From positions 1,221,718 through 1,285,717 of the forward strand of contig NZ_RCDA01000001.1 of assembly GCF_003664325.1 (NCBI RefSeq): DNA of 64,000 bases, in the 5' to 3' direction. Source of the stretch: Alkalispirillum mobile (GTDB taxonomy: Bacteria > Pseudomonadota > Gammaproteobacteria > Nitrococcales > Halorhodospiraceae). The position numbers and the translations under genes are program-made. Under the pieces are notes generated by a model, which saw only the letters and a program-made list of their open reading frames with translations, searched no databases and was not told the DNA's origin. Below are positions 8,112-18,937 of this stretch, in pieces; within the stretch, counting starts at the first letter, position 1; each line of letters starts with the position of its first letter.

Positions 8112-8768
8112 ATGCAAGCAGGTGGTTTCACCGAACCGGGCCCCGGCCGTTCCCACAATGAAGACCATTTCGGCTACGACCTGCCCGCCGGGGTGGCCGT
8201 ACTGGCCGACGGCGCCAGTAACCGCCCCCATGGCGAGGTGGCTGCAGGGCTCGCGGTGGACACCATCCTGGCCATCACCCGCAATCACCATGGCGCCGAT
8301 CACACGTGGCTGGAGTCCGGCGGTGAGCCCCGCAAGCTTGCTCAGCTGGCCAACCAGGCGCTCCTGGCGCACACGGAGCGCAATCGGCGCCATCGGGGCA
8401 TGGGCAGCACCCTGGCCTTGCTCACCGTCGCACCGGCGTCGGTCAGTCTGGCCCTGGTGGGGGACTCGCCGGTCTACCGGTTGCGGGACGGCGAATTGCT
8501 CTGCCTGGGCTCGGGGCGAGGGGCTTACGAAGCGCTGGGGGAGCGCCCCCGCGTGCGCCCGGAGTTGCACGACCTGGACCGGGCAAGCGGGGATCTGTTC
8601 CTGCTGTGCTCCGATGGGGTCTCCTCTGCGGTGGATAGCGCCACGCTGAAGACCTTGCTGCAGGGCGCTGCGGACGACCTGACCGACACCGCCCGGCATA
8701 TCGTCATGCAGGCACGCGAGGCGGGTGGCGAGGGGGATGCCTCGGCCCTGCTGGTCCGGCTGCGCTGA
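8112..8768 (+). CDS. PP2C-family serine/threonine protein phosphatase
   Basis: This is a 218-residue cytoplasmic phosphatase. PP2C motifs are in order: RSHNEDHF near residue 13, ADGAS near 33, GMGSTLALL near 97, GDSPVYRLRDG near 118, and CSDGVSSAV near 160. The Asp residues of these motifs bind the two metal ions. The protein is slightly shorter than the usual 230-260 residues. An ATG at 8112 is preferred over a TTG at 8064, because motif I then falls at the expected distance. No kinase gene is adjacent, so its substrate is unknown. Confidence 0.87.
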   Translation: MQAGGFTEPGPGRSHNEDHFGYDLPAGVAVLADGASNRPHGEVAAGLAVDTILAITRNHHGADHTWLESGGEPRKLAQLANQALLAHTERNRRHRGMGSTLALLTVAPASVSLALVGDSPVYRLRDGELLCLGSGRGAYEALGERPRVRPELHDLDRASGDLFLLCSDGVSSAVDSATLKTLLQGAADDLTDTARHIVMQAREAGGEGDASALLVRLR

Positions 8769-8808
8769 GCTCCCGGCTGCCACGGGCGGCCGCACCACCG
8801 CCGGCCGG

Positions 8809-9153
8809 CTAACGCCGGCGCGGGGTATGCAAAGGCCCCTCCTGCTCGGCGTAAAATGCCGCCAGATCCCGGATTTCCGAATCACTCAGCTCGGCCGCGA
8901 TGCCGTTCATGATCGGGTTGGCGATGTCTGTATCCCGGTAACGCCGCAGCATCCGGGCGAGGTAGTCCGCATGCTGGCCCGCGATCTTGGGATACTGCGG
9001 ATCGGGGCTGTTGCCATCCTCACCGTGGCAGGCAATGCAGGCCGCAGACAAATCCTCGCCCCGCACCGGGTCACCCCGCTCGATGGCCGCTGCCGGCAGC
9101 GCCATCGCGAACCCCATGCCCATGATCACCCAGACACTGAAACCCTTCATCAT
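8809..9153 (-). CDS. periplasmic monohaem cytochrome c (c4-half-like)
   Basis: This is a 114-residue protein with a signal peptide over about residues 1-23, then a class I cytochrome c domain. The haem-binding motif is CIACH, and the later Met in NPIMNGIA is the likely sixth ligand. PKIAGQHADYL is typical of the repeat unit of dihaem cytochrome c4. The start ATG at 9153 overlaps the stop of the upstream cytochrome gene by one base (TGATG), so the two are translationally coupled. Probable role: soluble electron carrier, to a terminal oxidase or reductase. Confidence 0.87.
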   Translation of the reverse strand: MMKGFSVWVIMGMGFAMALPAAAIERGDPVRGEDLSAACIACHGEDGNSPDPQYPKIAGQHADYLARMLRRYRDTDIANPIMNGIAAELSDSEIRDLAAFYAEQEGPLHTPRRR

Positions 9154-9491
9154 CAACGCCCCCTGGAAGACGGCTCACTGGCCGCGAAATAAGCCGCAAT
9201 ATCCTCGATATCCTCTTCACTCAGGCTGCGCGCCTGGGCGTTCATGGTGGGGTGATCGCGGACGCCCTCACGGAACGCCATGAGGGCATCGACCAGGTAC
9301 TCGGCATGCTGTCCCCCCAGCTTGGGGACGTGGTAGCTGGGGTACACGTTGCGTTGCCCGACCACGCCGTGGCAGCCCATGCAGGTATCGGCTTTAAGCT
9401 GGCCGGCCACCGGGTCACCAGCCTGCGCCGGCCCCAAGAACAAGGCGGCGGCCAGGGTAACCCCGGCAGCCGTGGATCGGATGATGGGCAT
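9153..9491 (-). CDS. periplasmic monohaem cytochrome c (c4-half-like)
   Basis: This is a 112-residue protein with a signal peptide (about residues 1-23, ending A-Q-A). The haem motif is CMGCH, followed by PKLGGQHAEYL and a distal Met in HPTMNAQA. It is clearly related to the downstream cytochrome, and together they look like the two halves of cytochrome c4 encoded separately. An ATG at 9491 is chosen because GGGGGAG precedes it and a signal peptide follows. The longer open frame to 9866 runs through acyP in another frame and is not real. Confidence 0.86.
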   Translation of the reverse strand: MPIIRSTAAGVTLAAALFLGPAQAGDPVAGQLKADTCMGCHGVVGQRNVYPSYHVPKLGGQHAEYLVDALMAFREGVRDHPTMNAQARSLSEEDIEDIAAYFAASEPSSRGR

Positions 9492-9543
9492 AGATCTCCC
9501 CCTTTGTGCTGGATGGGCTGGTGGGCCCCACGACCCCCAAAAC

Positions 9544-9570
9544 CCTTTCTTTTTTCTCTTTCTTCTGTTT
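9544..9570. repeat. polypyrimidine tract
   Basis: About 27 bp of nearly uninterrupted C/T on the plus strand (only one G near the end) lie between the cytochrome and acyP genes. On the minus strand this is a purine-rich run that would fall in the upstream region or leader of the cytochrome pair. Confidence 0.6.
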
Positions 9571-9580
9571 AGCACAGATA

Positions 9581-9613
9581 GGGGAAATTGCCCGATTACC
9601 CTACTCGGGCAAT
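9581..9613 (-). terminator. probable terminator of yihY-acyP
   Basis: A 9-bp perfect stem pairs ATTGCCCGA (9587-9595) with TCGGGCAAT (9605-9613). On the minus strand it is followed by TTCCCC, so the T run is short. It starts 6 bp after the acyP stop. Confidence 0.55.
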
Positions 9614-9618
9614 ACGGC

Positions 9619-9884
9619 TCAGAGGGTGCGAAACCCTTCCGTCGGCTGCTCCGTGTCGGGCGCGGCCTCCACCCCGGTGACCTGGGCGTTGGGCGGGCCC
9701 TCTTCCAGCCAGGCGGCGAGTTCATCCAGGGCATCCGTTGGCCCATGGGCGAGCACCTCCACCCGCCCGTCCACCAGGTTGCGAGCGTAGCCGCTAAGCC
9801 CCAACTGCTCGGCATGGCGCTTGGTGCTGGAGCGGAAGAAGACTCCCTGCACAGTACCGGACACAAAGAAACGTCTGCTCTCGT

Positions 9885-9888
<4 letters not shown>
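9619..9888 (-). CDS. acyP: acylphosphatase
   Basis: This is an 89-residue enzyme that hydrolyses acyl phosphates in the cytoplasm. The catalytic Arg lies in VQGVFFR and the catalytic Asn in GYARN, both in the standard acylphosphatase fold positions, and the length is normal. The ATG overlaps the stop of the upstream yihY gene by 4 bp, so it is the second gene of a coupled pair. Confidence 0.92.
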
Positions 9889-11945
<2,057 letters not shown>

Positions 11946-11946
<1 letters not shown>

Positions 11947-12362
11947 TGCTGAAATCGCCGCGCACCCTGCACCGGCTCGCCGTTGTCAGCTACCTGAGCC
12001 TGCTGGTGCTGCTGCTGGCCTGGCTGATCTGGTTGTCGCCACCGCCGGAGGCCTTGATCTCCGTGGCGGTCATCGCGCTGGTCGGGCCCCTGTTGCTGCC
12101 GCTGCGGGGGCTACTCCATGCCCGGCGCTACACCATGGCCTGGAGCACCATGCTGATCCTGGTCTACTTCGTCCACGGGGCGGCCAGTGCCGCCACACCG
12201 GGGATCAATCGCTGGCTCGGACTGGCGGAGGTGGCGCTGGTGGTGGTCTATTTCACAACGGCCATCCTGTACATCCGAGCTACCGGCAGCAAGGCGCACG
12301 GCCGGCGCCGACGCGGGGAGAAACAGGTCGCCGTGCCGGACAGCGAGAAGGACAGCGGCTGA
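11946..12362 (+). CDS. DUF2069 inner-membrane protein
   Basis: This is a 138-residue protein with about four hydrophobic segments between residues 12 and 115 (LSLLVLLLAWLIWL, ALVGPLLLPLRGLL, MAWSTMLILVYFVHG, VALVVVYFTTAILYI) and a basic tail. It matches the DUF2069 family, often found next to wrbA in gammaproteobacteria. The function is unknown. It is coupled to wrbA by a TGATG overlap. Its stop codon abuts the hda stop codon with no spacer. Confidence 0.85.
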
Positions 12363-13100
12363 TTACCCCTCGCCGGCGCCCAGCACCTGGCGCACAAAGG
12401 GGATGGTCAGCCGGCGCTGCGCGGCCAGCGAGGCACCGTCCAGCCGGTCCAGCAGTTCGAAGAGCCCGCCCAGGTCCCGCGGAAAGCGGGAGAGCAGAAA
12501 CCGGCCCGTGTCCTCCGGCAACTCCAGCCCACGCGCGGCGGCACGCGCCTGCAGGCCCTGCAGCTTGCCTTCGTCGTCCAGCGGCTCCAGGCGCAGGGTG
12601 AGCCCCCACTGCAGGCGGGAGGCGAGATCGGGCAGGATCAACGACAGGTCGGCGGGTCGGCAGTCCGCGCTCAGCAGCATGTGCCCGCCACTGGCCCGGG
12701 TGCGGTTGAACAGGTAGAAGAAGTTCTCCTCCCAGTCCGGCTCACCGGCGAGCACCTGCAGGTCATCCAGCGCCAGCAGTTCCATGCTTTCCATGCCCGC
12801 CAGCACCGAGGCCGGCGGCATTCCCTGGAACTCGCGCAGCGGCAGGTAGGCCGCCTTGAACCCCCGCTCACCGGCATCCCGGCAAGCCGCCTGCAACAGG
12901 TGGCTCTTGCCCACGGGGCCATTGCCGTAAAGGAAGAGCAACCGTTCGCCAAAGCCCATGGCGGCCCGCCTCACGGCATCCAGTGCCTGCTGATTGGCGC
13001 CGACGACGAAGGAGTCCAGGCTGGCGATATCGGTCCAGCGGATGTCCAGCGCCATCTGTTGCGCAGGCGGGGTCGGCTTGTTCTCGGAGTCTGTTACCAT
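12363..13100 (-). CDS. hda: Hda, DnaA regulatory inactivator
   Basis: This is a 245-residue AAA+ protein that, bound to the sliding clamp, stimulates ATP hydrolysis by DnaA and so limits re-initiation. A clamp-binding-like hexapeptide QMALDI lies at about residues 15-20. Walker A is GNGPVGKSH near residue 59, and Walker B is LLALDDLQ near 108. A DnaA-domain-III-like lid follows, and no DNA-binding domain IV is present, which separates it from DnaA. The length is normal. It is convergent with the wrbA-DUF2069 pair, and the two stop codons directly abut. Confidence 0.92.
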   Translation of the reverse strand: MVTDSENKPTPPAQQMALDIRWTDIASLDSFVVGANQQALDAVRRAAMGFGERLLFLYGNGPVGKSHLLQAACRDAGERGFKAAYLPLREFQGMPPASVLAGMESMELLALDDLQVLAGEPDWEENFFYLFNRTRASGGHMLLSADCRPADLSLILPDLASRLQWGLTLRLEPLDDEGKLQGLQARAAARGLELPEDTGRFLLSRFPRDLGGLFELLDRLDGASLAAQRRLTIPFVRQVLGAGEG

Positions 13101-13205
13101 GTCGCGCCTGTTCCGGAGGAGGCCCGCATTGCACCCCTAGACCCGTGGGGTGTCAAGAGCCGGTCAGCTCATTCACGCTCCAGGCAAGGCCCGTTCCAGA
13201 TCCTT

Positions 13206-13979
13206 ATGCGGCACCCCAGACCCTCCCAGAAACTCGCCCCGGTACTCCTCGCCGCCCTGTTCGTGCCGTGGACGGCTGCCCAGTCACTGCCCGGCGCACC
13301 CAGCCCGCCCGATGCCCAGGAGAACGACGACTGGAACCATGAGGGGCGCATCTCGGCCGGGCTGAGCGTGACCCGGGGCAATACCCGCACCGAATCGGGC
13401 CAGTTGGCGCTGGATCACCGCAGCCGCTCGCCGCGCAACCGGGTGCTGGCCAGTGCCGAGGGTAACCGGGCCAGAGATGACGGGGAGTTGAGTGTCTACA
13501 ACCTGCGCGGCTCCTTGCGCCATGACTACTTCCTGACCCGCCGCCTGTACTTGAACAGCAGCGCGAGTCTGCTGCGGGACGAGTTCCGGGATATCCGCCT
13601 GCGCCGCACCGTCGGCTTCGGCCCCGGCGTCCAGCTGCTGGACACCGAGCGGGTGCAGCTCTCCGCCGAAACCGGCCTGTCCTACATCCACGAGACGCGG
13701 TACGTGCAGGACACGCAGCGTGAGCCGGCCTGGCGCTGGGCCATGGACTACCAGCAGGAGTTGGAAAGCGGCGTCACGCTGTTCCACCGCCAGGAGGGCC
13801 TGGTGGTGCTGGATGAGCCCAAGGACTGGGTGTGGAGCAGCCGCACGGGGCTGCGCTTTCCGGTCATCGGCGACCTGGCCGGGAGCATCCAGTACCAGTA
13901 CGACTACGACAACCAGCCCGCCGAGGACCGGAAAGCCTACGACAGCGCGCTGCTGCTGAACGTGAACTGGACCTGGTAG
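13206..13979 (+). CDS. DUF481-family outer-membrane beta-barrel protein
   Basis: This is a 257-residue protein with a signal peptide (about residues 1-26, ending T-A-A-Q). The rest is rich in alternating polar/hydrophobic strands and ends in the aromatic residues N-W-T-W, as expected of an outer-membrane barrel. GRISAGLSVTRGNTRTES is characteristic of DUF481 proteins (YdiY-like). The function is unknown. An ATG at 13206 gives a clean signal peptide, and the longer frame upstream runs antisense to hda. Confidence 0.85.
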   Translation: MRHPRPSQKLAPVLLAALFVPWTAAQSLPGAPSPPDAQENDDWNHEGRISAGLSVTRGNTRTESGQLALDHRSRSPRNRVLASAEGNRARDDGELSVYNLRGSLRHDYFLTRRLYLNSSASLLRDEFRDIRLRRTVGFGPGVQLLDTERVQLSAETGLSYIHETRYVQDTQREPAWRWAMDYQQELESGVTLFHRQEGLVVLDEPKDWVWSSRTGLRFPVIGDLAGSIQYQYDYDNQPAEDRKAYDSALLLNVNWTW

Positions 13980-13985
13980 CCGCCG

Positions 13986-14001
13986 CCCCCGCCCGCGGGG
14001 G
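13986..14001. terminator. possible bidirectional hairpin between convergent genes
   Basis: CCCCCG and CGGGGG pair across a 4-nt loop, directly between the convergent DUF481 and DUF2066 stop codons. There is no T run, so this is a weak call. Confidence 0.3.
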
Positions 14002-14006
14002 TATCG

Positions 14007-15038
14007 CTAACGCCGCCAGCGGAAGCGCGGCGGCGCCTCCTCTCCCGTCTCGCCCTCGGCCTGCGGCTCCAGGCTGCGGGACCCTTCCAGGGCCGAGAGC
14101 GCACGCTCGGGCGACACGGCCAGGTCAAGCTCCAGGGCCAACGCATCGCCGCGGGTGCCCGCCAGCCGCGCCTCGCGCACTTCGGGCAGCCCCTGCAGGT
14201 ACTCCAGCACGGCGGCATAGGCCGAGAGGCTGTCGATGGCCACGCGGATATCGAGACTGGCCTGCGCCTCGCCCGCCAGCACGACGCCGCGCGCCTGGGC
14301 CAGGGTGGTCACCGCCCACTGCATGGCCTGCTGCACCAGTTCCTCACGGCTATCGGCCTGGCCGCGATCCTGGCCCGTGGACCGGCCGTCCAGCAGCAGC
14401 CACCGCCCTTCCCAGTCCCCGCCGCTGCGCTCCCGCAGGGCCAGGGTGACGACCGGCTGAGCGCCGTAGCGCTGGCTGGCCTCGGCGATGCGGTCGGTGA
14501 AGCCGGCCCAGATGTGGCTGTACTCCAGGTTGCGCCGGTCCTCCAGGTCCAACAGGGGCAGCAGGGGCGTCAGCCCCACCGCGGCCGCCTCGGCACGGAC
14601 CCGCTCGGCCAGCGTGTCCCCGCTGCCCTCGGCCATCAGGTTGCGGCTGCCGTCCACCTCCTCACCGGCCCAGACGATCACCCGGGCCCCCTCACCCAGC
14701 CACACCTCGCCGGTGTAATCGGCCAGGGCCGCCTGGAGGGCCTCCGGGTCAAAGCGCGCCTGCAACCGCAGGTCCTCGCCCGCCTCGCCACGCCAGGCAT
14801 ACCCGGCCAACAACTGCTCCGGGGCCAGCATCAGGTCGGCCAGCGCCTCCGCCTCCGCGGGGTCGGCGGTACCGGTCATGCGCTGCAGCTGGCGGGCGAG
14901 TGCCGCCTTCAGCGCCAGCCCGCGGTCCTCGTCACTGCGGGTCTCGGCGGAGACCTCCACGGTGTAGAAGGGCGCGGCGCCGGCGGGCAACGCCATCAGC
15001 GCAATCAGCAACAGCGGGGTCAGGTACACCAGTCGCAT
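14007..15038 (-). CDS. DUF2066-family exported protein
   Basis: This is a 343-residue protein with a signal peptide (about residues 1-21, ending A-G-A-A). A DUF2066 domain with alternating charged helices follows, including YTVEVSAETRSDEDRGLALK near the N-terminus. The C-terminal 30 residues are acidic and arginine-rich and probably disordered. The function is unknown, but the family usually sits next to purM and hda in gammaproteobacteria, as here. It is divergent from purM across 104 bp. Confidence 0.83.
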   Translation of the reverse strand: MRLVYLTPLLLIALMALPAGAAPFYTVEVSAETRSDEDRGLALKAALARQLQRMTGTADPAEAEALADLMLAPEQLLAGYAWRGEAGEDLRLQARFDPEALQAALADYTGEVWLGEGARVIVWAGEEVDGSRNLMAEGSGDTLAERVRAEAAAVGLTPLLPLLDLEDRRNLEYSHIWAGFTDRIAEASQRYGAQPVVTLALRERSGGDWEGRWLLLDGRSTGQDRGQADSREELVQQAMQWAVTTLAQARGVVLAGEAQASLDIRVAIDSLSAYAAVLEYLQGLPEVREARLAGTRGDALALELDLAVSPERALSALEGSRSLEPQAEGETGEEAPPRFRWRR

Positions 15039-15142
15039 AAGGTATTGTCTCCAGGCTGTCGGAGGCGCCGGGCTATATTTCGGCCCACCGGATCGCTACC
15101 ATATCGGGTTCATTTGACTATCTAGCCCCGGGGGAGTTGCAA

Positions 15143-16186
15143 GTGGGTCCGGATCAGGAAGGCCTCACCTATAAGGCTGCCGGCGTGGACATCGACGCCG
15201 GCAACGAACTGGTCGATCGCATCCGCGACGACGTCAAGCGTACCATGCGGCCCGGCGTGTTGGGCGGGCTGGGCGGCTTCGGCGGGCTGTTCGAGGTGCC
15301 GGTGGACCGCTACCGCCGCCCGGTGCTGGTCTCCGGCACCGACGGCGTGGGCACCAAGCTCAAGCTGGCCATCGAGACCGGCCGCCACGACGGCATCGGC
15401 ATCGACCTGGTGGCCATGTGCGCCAACGACGTGCTGGTCACCGGGGCCGAGCCGCTCTACTTCCTCGACTACTACGCCACCGGGCAATTGGACGTGGAGG
15501 TGGCGGCCGCGGTCATCCGCGGCATCGCCGAGGGGTGCCACCAGGCCGGCGCGGCGCTGATCGGTGGCGAGACCGCCGAGATGCCCGGCATGTACGCCGA
15601 GGGGCACTACGACCTGGCCGGTTTCTGCGTGGGCGTGGTGGAGAAAGACGAGATCATCGACGGCAGCCGCGTGGCGGCCGGCGATGCGCTGATCGCCCTG
15701 GGCGCCTCCGGCCCCCACTCCAATGGCTACTCGCTGATCCGCAAGGTGCTCGAGCGCGCCCCCGACGGGGCCGCCACCGAGGTGGACGGCCAGCCGGTGG
15801 CCGATCTGCTGATGGCCCCCACGCGCATCTACGCCAAACCGGTACTGGACCTGGTGCGCAACCTACCGGTGCACGCCATGGCCCACATCACCGGGGGCGG
15901 CCTGCCCGAGAACCTGCCCCGCGTGCTGCCCGAGGGCCTGGGCGCGCAACTGCAGCCCTGGGACTGGCCGGCGGTATTCCGCTGGCTGCAACAGACCGGC
16001 GGGGTCGCCGAGGACGAGATGCTCCGTACCTTCAACTGCGGGGTGGGCATGGTGTTGGTGGTGCCGGCCGCGGAGGCGGATGCTGCCGTGCAACGCCTGC
16101 TGCAGACCGGGGAACAGGCCTGGCGCATCGGCGAGATCGTCACTGCGGACGCTGACGCGCCGCGGGTGCGGGTGGCACAGGCATGA
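15143..16186 (+). CDS. purM: phosphoribosylformylglycinamidine cyclo-ligase (AIR synthetase)
   Basis: This 347-residue enzyme uses ATP to close the imidazole ring of FGAM, giving AIR, in purine synthesis. Family landmarks are [57 protein letters not shown] and [15 protein letters not shown] at 15143 is chosen because GGGGGAG lies 6 bp upstream. The alternative TTG at 15137 touches the ribosome-binding site. It overlaps purN by 4 bp, forming a purMN operon. Confidence 0.96.
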   Translation: MGPDQEGLTYKAAGVDIDAGNELVDRIRDDVKRTMRPGVLGGLGGFGGLFEVPVDRYRRPVLVSGTDGVGTKLKLAIETGRHDGIGIDLVAMCANDVLVTGAEPLYFLDYYATGQLDVEVAAAVIRGIAEGCHQAGAALIGGETAEMPGMYAEGHYDLAGFCVGVVEKDEIIDGSRVAAGDALIALGASGPHSNGYSLIRKVLERAPDGAATEVDGQPVADLLMAPTRIYAKPVLDLVRNLPVHAMAHITGGGLPENLPRVLPEGLGAQLQPWDWPAVFRWLQQTGGVAEDEMLRTFNCGVGMVLVVPAAEADAAVQRLLQTGEQAWRIGEIVTADADAPRVRVAQA

Positions 16187-16866
16187 GCGGTGGCGATGGA
16201 CGTCAGCCGCTGCCGGTCGTGGTACTGATCTCCGGGAGCGGCAGTAACCTGCAGACCTTTATCGACGGCCAGGCCAGCGGCGAGTTGCCCATTGAGATCA
16301 AGGCGGTGATCAGCAACAAGGCCGATGCCTTCGGCCTGGAGCGCGCCCGGAAGGCGGGCATCCCGGCACGGGTGCTGTCGCATCGCGATTTCGAGGACCG
16401 CGCCGGGTACGACCGCGCGCTGGCCGAGCTGATCGACGGCTATGCCCCCGGCCTGCTGGTGCTGGCCGGCTTCATGCGCATCCTCTCCGATGCCTTCGTG
16501 GCCCACTACGAGGGCCGGCTGATCAACATCCACCCCTCTCTCCTGCCCGACTTCCGCGGGCTGCATACCCATGAACGCGCGCTCGAATCAGGTGTCCAAG
16601 TTCACGGCTGCAGCGTGCACTTCGTGATCCCCGAACTGGATGCTGGACCGCTGATCGTGCAGGCGGAGGTGCCCGTCCAACCCGAGGATACCCCGGAGAC
16701 CCTGGCCAAGCGGGTACAGGTGCAGGAGCACCGCATCTACCCGCTGGCGGTGCGCTGGCTGGCCGAGGGCCGCGTCTGCATGCGCGACGGCCGCACCTGG
16801 ATGGACGGCCAGCCACTGGAGCAGACACCGCGGATCACCGCCGAGACCCGAACCGAAACCCTGTAG
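16183..16866 (+). CDS. purN: phosphoribosylglycinamide formyltransferase
   Basis: This 227-residue enzyme transfers a formyl group from 10-formyl-THF to GAR, an earlier step of the same pathway as PurM. Visible are the phosphate-binding loop GSGSNLQTF, the catalytic Asn/His segment INIHPSLLP, and [13 protein letters not shown], which holds the catalytic Asp. The ATG overlaps the purM stop (ATGA). The C-terminus is some 15 residues longer than typical. Confidence 0.95.
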   Translation: MSGGDGRQPLPVVVLISGSGSNLQTFIDGQASGELPIEIKAVISNKADAFGLERARKAGIPARVLSHRDFEDRAGYDRALAELIDGYAPGLLVLAGFMRILSDAFVAHYEGRLINIHPSLLPDFRGLHTHERALESGVQVHGCSVHFVIPELDAGPLIVQAEVPVQPEDTPETLAKRVQVQEHRIYPLAVRWLAEGRVCMRDGRTWMDGQPLEQTPRITAETRTETL

Positions 16867-16893
16867 GGGCGCTGCTGCGCGCCCCTTGTTTGC
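16865..16893 (+). terminator. terminator of purMN
   Basis: GGGGCGC and GCGCCCC-type arms form a stem at 16866-16885, followed by TTGTTT. It immediately follows the purN stop and precedes the DUF3108 gene. Confidence 0.5.
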
Positions 16894-16906
16894 CGAGGAG
16901 GGACCG

Positions 16907-17641
16907 ATGCCCGTGCGCCGAATCCTGTTGACCATCACCCTGGCGGCACTCTTCGCCCCGTGGCACACCGCGCTTCCCGGTGAACAGGACGCGGCGGCCA
17001 CCGACCTCCCTCCCTTTGCCGCGCAGTACCGGGTGCACATGGGCGCCTTCACCATCGGCGAGGGCTGGTTCCGCTTCGAACGCCCGGAGGCGGACCGTTA
17101 CCGCTACGAGGTCACCACAACGCCGCGGGGGATCGTCCGCATGGCCTACCGGGACGAGACCCGGGAAGTCAGTGAAGGCTGGGTGGGGGAAAACGGCTTC
17201 CGGCCGGAGCGCTACGAGTACGAGCGCACGGGCCGTCGGGACGAACAGGAGACCCTGCTCTTCGACTGGGATGCGGGTATCGCCCGGGATGCGGACAGTG
17301 ACTGGGAAATAGACCTGTCCGACGGCATCAAGGACCGCGTGGTCACCACGCTGGCGCTAATGCAGGACCTGGCGCGGGGCCGCTCCGGCGACCTGAGCTA
17401 CCGCGTGGCCGATGACGGCGATATCGACGAGTACACTTTCCGCCTGACCGGGGAGGAGACCGTGGAAACCCCGGTGGGCACCTACGAAGCCATCAAGTAC
17501 GTGCGGTTGCGCGAAGGCAGCAGCCGGGAAACCCGGGTCTGGTCAGCGCCGGAGCTGCACTACCTGCCGGTGCGGGTGGAGCACGTGGAGTCCGATGGCA
17601 CCACCTTCCGCATGACCCTGGACCACTTCGAGGGGTTCTAG
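16907..17641 (+). CDS. DUF3108-family exported protein
   Basis: This is a 244-residue protein with a signal peptide (about residues 1-25). The beta-rich DUF3108 fold follows, with FAAQYRVHMGAFTIGEGWFRF near the start and LHYLPVRVEHVE near the end. The function is unknown. The family commonly follows purN in gammaproteobacteria. GAGGAGGGA precedes the ATG. A weak terminator between purN and this gene suggests partly separate expression. Confidence 0.84.
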   Translation: MPVRRILLTITLAALFAPWHTALPGEQDAAATDLPPFAAQYRVHMGAFTIGEGWFRFERPEADRYRYEVTTTPRGIVRMAYRDETREVSEGWVGENGFRPERYEYERTGRRDEQETLLFDWDAGIARDADSDWEIDLSDGIKDRVVTTLALMQDLARGRSGDLSYRVADDGDIDEYTFRLTGEETVETPVGTYEAIKYVRLREGSSRETRVWSAPELHYLPVRVEHVESDGTTFRMTLDHFEGF

Positions 17642-17689
17642 CCCGACGCCGCGACGGCGCCGGGCCGGAGAACCCAGGGCACCGACGGA

Positions 17690-18154
17690 TCAGGCCGCCG
17701 GGTCGATCCCCGCCTTCAGGCCAGCCGCTTCGATGCCGGCCACGGCCGCCTTCTCGTCCTCCGGAGAGGCATCACCGCTGACACCCACCGCACCGATGAT
17801 CTGGTCCTGATCGTCAAGCACCAGCACACCACCGGGCACCGGCACGGCCTGGCCACCCGAGGCCGTGGCCACGGCGGCCAGGAAGGCATCACGCCCCTGG
17901 TTGCGAGCACCAACGGTGCCGCTGCTGATCCCGATACCGAGCGCCGCCCCGGCCTTGCCGCGGGCCACTTCAAAACGCACGTTGCCGGAGCCATCCTCAC
18001 GCTCCGCCGCGACCAGATGGCCGCCGGCATCCAGCGCCACCACCGTCAGCGGTTGCAGCCCCAGGTCCCGGCCCTTCGCCAGGGCACCGGCAATGATCTT
18101 GCGGGCCTGCTCCAGGGGCAGGCTGACTTTCAAGCGATATACATCTGCAGGCAT
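17690..18154 (-). CDS. GlcG/HbpS-like (DUF336) protein
   Basis: This is a 154-residue cytoplasmic protein of the GlcG/HbpS fold. Typical segments are VVALDAGGHLVAAER and the glycine-rich GVLVLDDQDQIIGAVGVSG near the C-terminus. Members bind haem or cobalamin-like ligands, or accompany glycolate or diol genes. None of those genes is adjacent, so its ligand is unknown. An ATG at 18154 preceded by GAGGAGAG is preferred over the upstream start at 18196. Confidence 0.85.
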   Translation of the reverse strand: MPADVYRLKVSLPLEQARKIIAGALAKGRDLGLQPLTVVALDAGGHLVAAEREDGSGNVRFEVARGKAGAALGIGISSGTVGARNQGRDAFLAAVATASGGQAVPVPGGVLVLDDQDQIIGAVGVSGDASPEDEKAAVAGIEAAGLKAGIDPAA

Positions 18155-18272
18155 TGATCTCTCCTCGCTTTGTATTGCGGCCTGAGTGACTAACACGGTG
18201 AATCAACCGACCGGGCACGACTGCCAATGGTCAGCTGGTCAAACCATGAAAGCATAGCAGTCCGTAGCCTGC

Positions 18273-18839
18273 TCAGTCACCGGCCCCACCCTCACCCGAT
18301 TCGTCCCGCAGCGGCCATTCCCCGAGCAATCGATAGGCCCCCGGGCGGCCGGCATCTCCGGACTCCACCAGCACAAACCGCTGCACCCTCCACTCCGGCA
18401 GCGCCACCGCCCGCGCCCTCGGGGGGTGCGTCTTGCGCCGCAACGTCACGTGAGGGCGAAATTGGCGCCGCTCCGCGGCCACCCCGCATTCGGCCAGGAC
18501 CTGATTCAGCTGCCGGGCCAGTTCCATCAGCGCCTCCGGGATCGCCTGCACCTCCGGACCCACGTGCGCCACGCCGGCCCGGCGGAACCCGGCGAGTCGC
18601 TGCAACTGCAGCCGGAAAGTTGGCACACGCACCTCGTCCGCTTGCGCCTTGAGACAGGTCAACTGCTCCGGGGTGACCAGACCGGCGAATGCCAAAGTCA
18701 GGTGCAGATGCCCCTTCGGGACTGCGCGCCCGCCGCGCAGTTCCAACGCCAGCCGATGCAACGCGCAGCGCAGCGCAGGTTCGGGCCAGAGTGCGAAGAA
18801 CACCCGGTGGCGCGTCGATTCCTGTCCTTCCCCGCTCAT
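18273..18839 (-). CDS. thpR: RNA 2',3'-cyclic phosphodiesterase (LigT/ThpR)
   Basis: This is a 188-residue enzyme of the 2H phosphoesterase superfamily that opens RNA 2',3'-cyclic phosphates. The two diagnostic H-x-T-x motifs are HLTL (near residue 45) and HVTL (near 132), and RVFFALWPEP is the usual N-terminus. An ATG at 18839 with AGGAGGG just upstream is chosen over a TTG one codon earlier. The C-terminal tail is acidic and glycine-rich and extends past the fold. Confidence 0.9.
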   Translation of the reverse strand: MSGEGQESTRHRVFFALWPEPALRCALHRLALELRGGRAVPKGHLHLTLAFAGLVTPEQLTCLKAQADEVRVPTFRLQLQRLAGFRRAGVAHVGPEVQAIPEALMELARQLNQVLAECGVAAERRQFRPHVTLRRKTHPPRARAVALPEWRVQRFVLVESGDAGRPGAYRLLGEWPLRDESGEGGAGD

Positions 18840-18937
18840 CAACCCTCCTGAATACCCGTCCGTGGAACCGTCTGGTCGTGGACCACTCTGTTAAGGTACG
18901 CCCGGTGCGGGCCTGCCGACACCGCAATCGTAAAGCT

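Noticed and set aside
9153..9866. 237-codon frame joining the cytochrome to an upstream extension
   Set aside because: The upstream part runs through acyP in another frame, and the signal peptide with its ribosome-binding site starts at 9491.
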